A DNA stretch of 64,000 nt from Sycon ciliatum (taxonomy: Eukaryota > Porifera > Calcarea > Leucosolenida > Sycettidae), in contig NC_088643.1 of the NCBI RefSeq assembly GCF_964019385.1, positions 47,966,190 to 48,030,189 of the forward strand, read 5' to 3'. The notes below the pieces were generated by a model, which saw only the letters and a program-made list of their open reading frames with translations, had not been told where the DNA came from and did not search any database. How positions within the stretch are numbered: the first letter of the stretch is position 1; each line of letters begins with the position of its first letter. Both the position numbers and the translations under genes were made by a program. Shown piece after piece: positions 20,415 to 29,939 of the stretch.

Positions 20415-23400
20415 GTGTGTTGAAGATGACATAGATTGCTCAATGCCAACCCGCAGGACCAGTAGTGGTTCTATCTAGTAGGCATTGTGTCTAATCATTG
20501 GGTAGTCCTGATGAATACAACTTGTGGGCCAGTGCTACAAATTAACTGGAAGTGAATCAGTCATCATCGCATCACTGTGAGCATGTCAAGCACTTCGCCG
20601 CCGAAACAACCTCAACGGATCATTCATGTACAAGTGCATGTTTGCATTACGCAGAGCTCACTGGCTTGTCAGTTTGAGCACTCTGCCAAGGTACGTTCGG
20701 GCCTAGTTTAAATCTGGCTTTGGAAAATTTATTTTTCATTGCTATCAGGTTCGGCCTCATTTTCTCTGTGCTGCGCTGATGAGTTCACAAAGAACGAAAC
20801 AGCATGCTGTGCGCAGATTGAGTACAAGTACATGTACAGTCAACTTCGCCAATAACGACATTCGGCGGGGCATCAGAAAAGTGTCCTTATTCGCGAAGTG
20901 TCCTTATAACCGAAGTCCCATTTGAATGTATGTGAACCCATATTTTGCATAGTATGACATGCACATCAAAATCAAGCTCTTTTCTTGCTCTATGTCAATG
21001 TGTACTTTATTTTCATATTGCAGTTGAAAGGAACTAAAAATTCAATATGCAAGGGAAATCGGAAAAATATGCCTTTTTGAGCCATCTACAGGGCCAGAGA
21101 TATGTACATGTATGATGATTACTGTACAATCATACATGTACATTGTATACATATAGGTGTGCTGGTAAATCCAACAATTTTGAAGCCAACATAAAAAAGG
21201 AAGAAAAAGCCCCCCCCCCCCCCTCTTGACTGCATTCTCTTGCATGTGTGCCTTTATAATAATATCCATCACCATATGTTCTGGTACTTCTGTACATGTA
21301 CTTGACTGACAGGTACTTGAAATAGCTGTCAAAAGCCCAAAAAGTCGTTATTCAAGCAGTGATTATGACCTTGGGGCACTAAAAGCATGTCGCTATACGC
21401 GAATTGTCGTTATTCAGATAGTCGTTATATCCGAAGTTAAATGTATACAGTTAGATGGGACTTTGCTCTGGGCATGGAAATTCGGTCGTTATTCGCGAAT
21501 TGTCGTTATATCCGCAGTCGTTATTAGCGAAGTTGACTGTATGTACCGGAGGTATTTTTTATCAACTATCGTGTTACTGACATCAGTGCTGTCACAGCCT
21601 ATGACCAAACTCACCCCGGGCCACACATGCCGAATCTCATCCCGCACCGCACATTCGCTGGGATCTTTGTTTCCGTACCAGCGCTCACGCTCTCGGAAGA
21701 TCACTCCACACTGGGGGCACTCAATGACGTAGCTGCAGACGACAACGACAGTCACAGAACAGGAAAGATACCAACCGTGACATCTTGGTACTTTAAATGT
21801 ATTAGGAAATTACAGAAAGGCCACAATGTGTTAATTCCTACACGTCACCAGCCCAGGACATAACAAACTGGGCTATATTTCAACCCAGTTACTGTTAGAG
21901 TTAGCACGTCGTTATAATTATAACGACGTGCTAACTCTAACGAGTTAACGAGGAGAAATCTGTCGTTAAGATAGAAATCGTTCTCCATTGTAGTTCTGCA
22001 TTCAGCGTGCAAACTTCTGTAGTCCTTGGCCACACCGCTTCAATAGATCTCTTCCAAATGTTCACCCATAAGGGTATTCCTGATGTTGCCCTTATGGGTG
22101 ACAACACAATTTAAAAGAGATTTTTTTGAAGTGGTGCAGCCAAGGACTGAAGACGGTTGTGCGCTGACTGCAGAACAGTTACACGATAGTGAACAATTTA
22201 CAAAGTACAAACCAGAGTATGGGAGAGGTGGGGACACCAGAGAAAAAGATGTTTCACATGATCCCTATCTCAAGACACACTCCTTACCCATAAACAGCAT
22301 TCGACAGCAACCCTCCCCACAGTGAGGACTGAGCCTGAGCCATTTTGGGAACAACGATCTGCTCTCTGCCGTTGGTGAGACATCCCTGTCAGAGCACAAC
22401 AAAAATACAAACCAAGACATGCACAGTCCTCCATTGAGAAAGGTTCCAAACACACCAGGGGGGGGGGTAAAGTCTATACGAAATTGTATTAGGATAGACT
22501 CGGATGGAGAGCCCATGATTAATTTATAGTAAAGAAAAGGACCAAGGAACTACAATGCTATCATATACATGTAGCTTAGAACCTACCCAGTTGGAAGGTT
22601 GTCGGAGTGCACACCCAAGACGTGCTAGAGCTGATAGCCAGTTGGTTGTAGAATGTCGGTACTGTCGGTCAGTTTTGTGCAATGGTATCACATGAAGTGA
22701 TTGTAAAGTAACTGGTGGTGTTAGTGGACACTATAGCGTATCTTGTAGTTCCTTGGTCCTTTTCTTTACTAGAAATTGTATTAAATTTAAATTTAAAAAC
22801 TAAATCGAGACACCCCCTTTTCAAGCCCGAAAATTTTAAAATGAGGAAATTATCTCAAAGCAAATAAATATTGGTAACATGAGATGTTAGCTAAGAATTT
22901 CCTAAAATAACGGAAGCCAGCAGCCTTTTATGTTAGCAGGTCACTGCTACTGACAACTGCACCAAAAATTAACTTTCGTTCAGACACGCAGCCAGCATGA
23001 ACCATGTATGTGTGCGTAAGTAAACACACTCTCAGGTACAATACAAAGGTCCTGTTGCGCTGATTGGACACGGGAGGGAGACACAAAGATGAAGAGATTA
23101 CAGTACTAATATAGACCTTGTACAGATGTACGAAGTTCAGTACTAGGGCGTAGGTGTGTGCAGACCCGATTGGGTGTTCATTGTGTGCTATGCATGCGCA
23201 TTCGACCAATTTTAGCCTCATAATCAATGGCAAACAATCCCTTTTCCAGCTTCTTCACTTCGGTTAGAACTAATGACTAGCTAGATCTTTGCCAGAAAAG
23301 TTTTTCGTTTGAAATGCCTTCAGGGCCCATTTCTTAGTGGAAATAGCAGAAAACACAATAGGGTCCTGCACGTTCAACACCCATTAGGTTCTACGGGATT

Positions 23401-26400
23401 CTACGGGATTTCGTGCATCTGTACAACGCGCAAAAGGCTTATTGTAAGAACTGCGTGTACCAAGAAGACAGAACAGAGTTCATTGGTGATGTGGCGGCTT
23501 ACCCTGCACAGGTAGACCTTGTTATCAAGTTCCGCCTGGTACACACAGCGCTTTTCACAGTTGTGCCTGGTCGGGACGGTCGCGCCTGCGCTACTGGTGC
23601 CTGATCCACAATCTTTGTCATGGTTCATCGTACGGTCACACCGACAGCTGGAGAAACGCCGGGGCAAAGAGTACCGCAGACCGCACATGAGGGGTGCACG
23701 ACAAGCAACGTGCAGTGAGAAGTTGGAAACCCTGCCTAGGTCAACTTCAGTATGCATACTGGTACAGTTACTGTTTGCTTCATGACTACATTCTAGCTGT
23801 ATGTCATAGTTCTTTGGCCGCAACAAGGGCCAAGATACAGTAGTCCTACATATAGCGTTAGTGGGATAGGAAGCGTTACCAGCAAGCACCTGTGTCAAGG
23901 GAATGAGTAAATATCTTACTTGCATGCTTCACACACTGCCTGACACGTGAAGTACTCGTCCGGGAACATCTTGTCCAAACTCTCCGGCAGCTGACCGTCA
24001 AACTTCTTGTTTAAGTGCTGCATGATGGACGGGGAGGAGGGGAAGGAAGAAAGGGAGAAACATCAGTCAACTTGTACAAACAAGATTCGCACAGACAAAC
24101 AAGAAAAAGCAGCAGACCGTCAAAGGGATGATCATCATCAGCATCGATAACATCAATTTGATAGGCTGCAGTACCATAGAAGAACCTACAGAAGTCTGTC
24201 AGAGCTCCCCCCCCCCCCCCCCCAAATACTGAGGCCATGGCAGAAGATACACCAGCACATGCAGCAATGCTTCAGCACATGTACCATCTTAATGGTACAT
24301 GTGCTTATTAAAATAATTTAATAGCAAGTACCTTGAGAGCAGCCATCATACAGTGTACTGGCCTGGCCGTCCGCACACTGGAGTCCAATAACCGATTGTC
24401 GACCAGCTGCTTCAGAGCACTGAAGTCGGTATGCCCGTTCAGAACGCGAGTGCCACAGTAATGTAGACTGCTGAACTCAGGCTGTGGCAAGCGCAGCTCG
24501 GCAAAACGAGCCATCAGCATTTCATTGCCAGTCTTCCGATGAACCTAATGGCAGCCAGGACCAGAGTTGCACAGCAGAACAACACAGCAACGCATTGCGA
24601 TAAGTACATACCATATTTTCCGGAGTATAAGCCGCATCCAGAGTTGTTGGCACAAAACACAGACATCTACCCTAATTACACATTTTCCCTAGGTAATTAT
24701 CTTCATACACCAGGTCAAGAACGTGCTCCATCACGGGGGACTCAACTGACATGCACATGTCTTCCATGGCCCACTCTCCCTACAGAATGCAACTGACATG
24801 CACATGTCTCCCAGGCCCACTCAGCTCCAAGCAGAATGCAATCATCAAACACACCTGCTCGGCATCGCCGGTCGCCTCTCCCAGAAGATTCGTTCGCTGC
24901 GTCTCGTGAAACACAATCGCCGACGGCGCCAGAGTGTTCGCAGAGAAGCTCGCTTTGCTCCGTCGCACCGCGTTCTTCAGCTCCTTGGCAAAATGGTTCT
25001 GGAAAGCCTTCGAGGAATCTGACAGGAATGTGAACATATCATGGTGCAGGCGCCCAGCACATGTCTTGTATATGATCACGTCTGAAATAGCCAGAACCTG
25101 CATTCCACAACGATGAAGTTCGGAAAGGAATGAGAACGAAGAATTTGACACAGCGAATACGAAAACCAAATACGAAGCAACAACTCATCCCAGGTGCAAG
25201 TTCTCACACCTTGCGCATACACAAGGCGGCATTGACATGTAAGCACAAGGCCACGAGAAAAAGAGGGTGACACTTGACGGACGACATGCAACGCTATTGA
25301 CAAGTAAAGTAAGTTCAGCGGCGCATTGGGTAACCTTGTCACTCCAGTACCAACTGTGCAACATGTATACTGTATCCTGTATAGGACTGTGCATATACCA
25401 GTAGTACCACGTGTACAAAACAACATAATATTAAAATTTCGTAGTGGATATCCACCAACATCGCTCTAAACTGACTGATCGCAGCATCTACAGCACATGT
25501 ACTGTTATTTTGTACACGTGGTACTGCTTTGTAAAATCCAATCTCATGATCAAATCAGCATCCTGTACCAGTGCACAGCCCAGTGTTAATAGGCTTTCGG
25601 GAGGCACAGCTAACTCAGTCCATTGGATTTCATCAAAAAGCACTGTAGTCTTACACCACTGCAAGCACTTGCCTTGAGCAGCATGCGCACCCGCTTGTTG
25701 ACGTTCTGCGAGACGCCCATCATGCCCTCCGTGTCCAGCACAACCGTGCTGGTGGCTTTATCATACGCCGCCCACACGCCCATGGTGCAGGAATCGGTGC
25801 TGGCCGACTCACCAAACACCTGGCGTCCGCCGAAGAAGAGCCTGTTCAGTGTGAACGACTTCCCATCACCGGTATTGCCCACGATCGAGACGACCTTGAC
25901 TGATGTGGTGGCCTCACAACCCAAACGTCGTGCCAGGTCTTCCGCACTTGTTATCTAGCCAGTTTGAACACAGATGTGAAAGGGCAGAATGCGCACAGTG
26001 ACAACAACTTACAATACAGTTCTGAGAAGTCAACTACAGTGCATTAAAGGGGAAGTTCACCCTAAAATGAAAACTTCACAACTTGTAGCGAAACATGCAC
26101 TGATTCCAATGATGAAGGTCCCAGATTGATTGGAGCAGCCGTTCCTGAGTTATACCAGCTTGAAGTTTTCACTAAATTTGGTGACATCATGATGGCGTCA
26201 TTAACTTGCCCCGACTAGGCCGGATTTATGATGTCAGAGAGATAGACTTTGTATGGGAGTAGATGGGGAAAAACCAATTTCTTTCTTGTTTCTCTGCAAC
26301 ATTGAATTTCATACTAGATGTTTTTCCAGTCGTGATACCGGTAGAGTGCCATATGTCCCACACCGAAGTTTGAGAAAAATCCGACTTCTTCGGGACAATA

Positions 26401-28461
26401 ATAATAATATGAACAGGTTGCATATTGCAATTTCAAATTTGGACTTCACGGAGAATTTTCATTTTCAAAGTGTTAGGAAATTTGAGGCCACATGCCACGC
26501 ACTGCTCTTTTCTCTCCGAAACTCAACACTTGCAAGCCAGATATGAAAGGAAGAAAAAATCATCAGTCACATTTTTAAAAGTAGAAAGGAAAAGGACATA
26601 TGGAAACGAGTTAAGAGTAACTCTCCACCACTGTAACTAGATACTAGAGAGGTTCTGCACAACGAAAATTCGAACGAAGTTTCGCGACAGGCCTTGCGAA
26701 AATGTGTACGAATTTTCGCACGAAATTTGTGTTCTGCACATTTTCGTGGTTTGCACGCGCCAAGTGCACGTACGACATGACCCAATCTCACGAAACTTCC
26801 TACGAAAGTTCATTTCGCGTTCCCTGCAAGTTTCGCGTCCAAAGTTGCGAAAGTTCGTGCGAAGTTTCTCACTTCGTGACGTAGAGCGAAAGTTCGTACA
26901 CATTTTCGTTTTGCAGAACCTCTCTACTATATACTGTATGTAGTATCTAGTTACAGTGGTGGAGAGTTACTCTTAACTCGTTTCCATATGTCCTTTTCCG
27001 TTCTACTTTTAAAAATGTGACTGATGATTTTTTCTTCCTTTCATATCTGGCTTGCAAGTGTTGAGTTTCGGAGAGAAAAGAGCAGTACGTGGCATGTGGC
27101 CTCAAATTTCCTAACAGGTTGCATATTGCCCGCATAAACAAATCATACGGGGGTCATGCATCTGTCAATGATCGTTAACCAGAGTTGCTTGTTGGTGGCG
27201 AGATTGAGGCATTCCTGGGACAATGGAGAGCCAAAATACTAAAATTCCGAATAAGGTACCTGAGAAGGTGACACATCTGTACTTTATACCCCAGGTATTG
27301 TACTGTACAGCCTACTGTTCTGGACATTGAAATCCGCTGGAGTGACCGGGGCCGGCGCACTAACTGCCTTAGCGCACGTACACACACACTCTAGTTCACG
27401 TTCACACGGTCACTGTAAAAATGGACCAGTAGTGGGCACGGCTGAAAGGCCAGCGCGCCCGCGCCCCGTGGGCGCTTGACCTCTCAACGGATGTCAATGT
27501 CCACAACAGCAGGTGAAACGACTGCCATAAAAATAATGCAGGGCCCTAGAAAGTTTAAACACTACTTTATAGCCCGTAGTTCATACTGAAGTTTCATTGT
27601 ATGTGTAAGCTGCATCACTTACGGCTGTGTTGCTATTCCCATCTCACTACCACTAGCAAAGGCCGGGACAGTCAAGGCAGTGAGAACAGCTATAGGTGTA
27701 GGTGTAGCCTCAGTGTACAGCGTGAACAATGTTTGAAAGCCAGGACTTACCTGCAGTTGTTCAGTGCTATCGAACAGCATTACACTCTGTATAGCACTCT
27801 TCGCGTCGCTCCTTGCTTCCGTTTTCTGCCTAGTGGAGGACGGCCGTGGCTTAGGCCGTGGCTGTTGATTACGTTGTTGTTGTTGTTGCTGTTGTGGTTG
27901 TTGTTGTGGTTGTTGCTGTGGTTGTTGTTGTTGTTGTGGTTGTTGTGGTTGTTGTTGTCGCTGCTGTTGTTGGTCCTCGACTACATAATGCTGGGTCGAC
28001 GTCCGGCTAGTAATAACACATTCACCCACATCTTGCTGGACTTGCAGCAGTGCAAGACTACTGCCGTTGTCACCAGGCCCAGAGTCTTCACCGAGGGACA
28101 CCGTGGAGAAACCATCATCAACGGTCTGTGCAGCTGCTCCTATGGGTACTCGTACGTGGCTATGGCGCACACCATCCGCTCTGTGACGCTGGCTATCACA
28201 GCCCGAGCACAGGCGAGGCTCTCCAATACAGTCTCTACACGTGACCACGGCAGTGGTGACCGGTGTGCAGAGACGCACGTCGCACACCCGCCCCAGGTCT
28301 AGTCTAGTGTGCGATGCGTACTGGGCACTGGCCGTGGATGTCTCGTGCAGTGCTGAGTTGCACGACGAGCACTGGTTCGTGCCACACTCGACGCAGAACA
28401 CCACTGCGTCCACCTCACAGGAACGAACCCTCTCTTCACAGGCCACACCACACGCTTCCAT
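18701..28461 (-). CDS. ZFYVE1: Zinc finger FYVE domain-containing protein 1 (DFCP1), 11 coding exons, 871 aa
   Basis: DFCP1 binds PI3P on ER/omegasomes and lipid droplets in autophagosome formation. Exons joined (minus strand): 28461-27751, 25954-25673, 25097-24855, 24544-24332, 24017-23920, 23647-23503, 22385-22288, 21732-21615, 20304-20134, 19875-19699, 19060-18701; all phases agree. Order: N-terminal Cys/His zinc-binding repeats (residues about 15-100), a poly-Q tract (164-200, encoded by a CAA-rich run), a P-loop NTPase domain (GNTGDGKS at 263-270, TMGVWAAYD, VVLDTEGMMG, FHET), a Cys-rich middle (YVIECPQCGVIF), then two FYVE zinc fingers (about 696-745, HHCRACGEGFC; about 815-864, HHCRACGNGVC). 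Human DFCP1 is about 777 residues; the difference is mostly the poly-Q region. Intron 2 has a GC donor. The second FYVE has LL instead of basic residues before HHCR. Untranslated exons unknown. Confidence 0.93.
20368..20420. repeat. (GT)n microsatellite in a ZFYVE1 intron
   Basis: GTGCGTGCGTGCGCGC followed by about 20 GT units, 64 bp upstream of the exon beginning at 20304 on the minus strand. Small His/Thr frames across it are artefacts. Confidence 0.9.
20837..21539. mobile_element. Pogo/Tigger-like MITE in a ZFYVE1 intron, TA target site
   Basis: Left end CAGTCAACTTCGCCAATAAC, right end the inverse of CAGTCAACTTCGCTAATAAC, flanked by TA at 20835-20836 and 21540-21541. Subterminal repeats of the TCGTTATTCGCGAATTGTCG type occur near both ends. 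703 bp, no transposase frame. It contains a C run at 21212-21222. It ends 75 bp from the donor of the exon at 21732-21615. Confidence 0.85.
21894..21941. repeat. Perfect 48-bp palindrome in a ZFYVE1 intron
   Basis: Bases 21894-21917 (GTTAGAGTTAGCACGTCGTT then ATAA) and 21918-21941 are exact reverse complements with no spacer. No other copy noticed in the window. Confidence 0.85.
22060..22106. repeat. Short hairpin (14-bp arms)
   Basis: TTCACCCATAAGGGT near 22061 pairs with CCCTTATGGGTGA near 22090, with a 15-nt loop. It lies in the intron between the exons at 22385-22288 and 21732-21615. Confidence 0.6.
22527..22771. mobile_element. Non-autonomous TIR element, 29-bp perfect ends
   Basis: TAGTAAAGAAAAGGACCAAG begins a 29-bp arm (22527-22555) whose exact reverse complement closes at 22743-22771. 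If the outer TA on each side is the target duplication, the element starts GTAAAG. The 245-bp body is non-coding and sits in a ZFYVE1 intron. Confidence 0.65.
25394..25530. repeat. Inverted repeat around AGTACCACGTGTACAAAA
   Basis: AGTACCACGTGTACAAAA near 25399 recurs inverted (TTTTGTACACGTGGTACT) near 25510, inside ZFYVE1 intron 2. Short arms and about 90 nt of loop; possibly the end pair of a small element. Confidence 0.5.
26048..26200 (+). mobile_element. Left end of a T2/Kolobok-like element (solo)
   Basis: TTAA at 26044-26047 is followed by AGGGGAAGTTCACCCTAAAA, the same terminus as the elements at 9475, 10347 and 45201. Inner sequence differs from those and no right end was found, so the 3' limit is arbitrary. 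Lies in ZFYVE1 intron 1. Confidence 0.5.
26471..27116. repeat. Foldback repeat: two 176-bp inverted arms around a TIR element
   Basis: Arm 26471-26646 (TGTTAGGAAATTTGAGGCCA start, GTAACTAGATACTA end) and arm 26941-27116 are near-perfect reverse complements of equal length, differing at only a few bases. The loop is almost entirely the TIR element at 26647-26924. AGGTTGCATATTGC occurs just outside on the right and about 55 bp outside on the left. Located in ZFYVE1 intron 1. Confidence 0.85.
26647..26924. mobile_element. TIR element GAGAGGTTCTGCA...TGCAGAACCTCTC, TA target
   Basis: Ends GAGAGGTTCTGCACAACGAA and its inverse (TTCGTTTTGCAGAACCTCTC), flanked by TA at 26645-26646 and 26925-26926. 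The interior is rich in GAAAGTTCG/CGAACTTTC words. 278 bp, non-coding. A second, rearranged copy surrounds the retrotransposon fragment at 61964-63022. Confidence 0.8.
27840..27975. repeat. CAA/CAG repeat coding the ZFYVE1 poly-Q tract
   Basis: On the plus strand this is a GTTGTT-rich run; on the minus strand it is coding (residues 164-200 of ZFYVE1, Q with scattered P and R). Mixed CCA/CAA units suggest length variability. The antisense Leu-rich frame is not a gene. Confidence 0.8.
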
Positions 28462-29292
28462 GCTTTCGAAGAGGATATTCCACTCAACAGCGTCAAAGGC
28501 TTAGTTTGCAGGTCGTCCTCAGCTTCTAGGTAATAGAGACTTTGGCGTTACAACAGGGGAACTGCCATAAACAAACATAATAAAAATTCTTACTACAACG
28601 TACTGTATTTCCTAGAATTTTTCAAAAGCTACATGTACCGGTACCGCGGTGTACTGAGTACACGAAATATTGCTAGAGTAGAAGATTGCTTATGGTTCAC
28701 ACTCGAGACTGAGAAGACCAGAGACGGTTCATTGACTGGAGTAAGTAAGGAAAAAGGCAAAAAGCAAACCACTGAAACATCGAAATGCGAAATAAAAGCT
28801 TTGACTGTTCGAGTTCTGCTCGACCATGCATGCATGGATGTACATCGCGAATGGTAGCACGGTGAGCCGGATGAGTCATGGTTGGGAGCTGCGCAATGTG
28901 CGCATATGTACGACTCGAGTCATTACGACATAACAACACGCCTTTGTGTGGACTGGGGAAACCCCATGACCAGGACTGTACTGTACCAGAACAACTGCAA
29001 CTGACTCCTACTCGGGATGTTATCATGGTTTATCCTAGATTGCTAGAATATCCTAGAATAGGAATTTTCCGATCCTTTCAATGTTCTAATCTTTCAATTC
29101 AAGTGACCGTTTTCCTTTTCTATCTGGACTCCTCCTTGCTTTCCCTTTTCTCTCTAGCTCTTGACTTCTCTTGTACCTTCTTGCTATTATACACAGCGAT
29201 AGCCATAGGCTAGGCTAGGCTAGGCTAGCTGCTGCAGCTGCCTGTCTACTTCTTCGCTCTACAAACTTGAGTCCGAGCATCTACACTGGCGG
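28462..29292. other. Head-to-head intergenic region of ZFYVE1 and PSPH, ZFYVE1 side
   Basis: About 1.48 kb separates the ZFYVE1 start codon (28461) from the PSPH start region (29940/29976), so it should contain both promoters and 5' UTRs. No TATA box stands out. A short (TAGGC)n lies near 29208-29227. Confidence 0.4.
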
Positions 29293-29368
29293 CATGTAGT
29301 AGGGGCTTCGAACTGTTTTTTTGGCAACTAACGTTGCCAAAAAAACAGTTCGAAGCCCCTACTACATG
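29293..29368. repeat. Perfect hairpin, 36-bp arms and 4-nt loop
   Basis: CATGTAGTAGGGGCTTCGAA begins the left arm (29293-29328); 29333-29368 is its exact reverse complement; the loop is TAAC. Located in the region upstream of both ZFYVE1 and PSPH, 17 bp from another hairpin. Confidence 0.9.
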
Positions 29369-29384
29369 ATAATTATTGTTACCG

Positions 29385-29441
29385 TACTACTAGTACCAAG
29401 AGTCCATAACCCAGGGTTATGGACTCTTGGTACTAGTAGTA
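29385..29441. repeat. Perfect hairpin of the CAAGAGT/ATAACCC family, 28-bp arms
   Basis: TACTACTAGTACCAAGAGTC and CATAACCC (29385-29412) are mirrored exactly at 29414-29441 around one A. This is the best preserved full copy of the dispersed palindrome also seen near 11545, 11981, 30152, 45000 and 54861. Confidence 0.9.
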
Positions 29442-29939
29442 TGTCAAGCGTCAACAGACTCGATTTAGCTCGAGTTCACTTGAGTCGCTAGATAGTGTAT
29501 GACTGTATACCAGGTATCGATCGACGGAGCTGATTTTGAGTCCGTGGTAGTGCACATAACTTAGTATTTACTTACTTCATAAGTCAAGCGAGCAGGTGCT
29601 AGACAGGACCTAGCCGGGTAGCCCTACGAGTAGATCTACGACTCCTACTCTGGGGCATGGGGTTACTACTGTAGCAGTTGATCAGGCAGCTAGATAAGAT
29701 AGCGACCACGGGACACAGCGCCACATATCGACAATCGTCGACTTCGACCACCGTGGATTGGCCTGCCCTTGCCATTTCTCGACTCACTACCGGTACTTGT
29801 ACGCAGCTTTGCACTTTTCCACTCCATGATCCAGTGGAGTATTTTGAACAAACGGAACAGGGCAGTGGAATATCTGTTTGGATTGGCAAGAGCCTTGTGC
29901 TTGCCTCAGTCGCCGCCAAGTGCCACCAGAACTTTCGTC

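Noticed and set aside
24609..24645. TTTTCCGGAGTATAAGCCGC as a transposon end
   Set aside because: It resembles a common repeat terminus, but no inverse copy or target duplication was found nearby.
27601..28302. A 233-codon plus-strand frame rich in leucine
   Set aside because: It is the antisense of the poly-Q coding exon of ZFYVE1, whose minus-strand frame has conserved zinc-binding motifs and correct splice phases.
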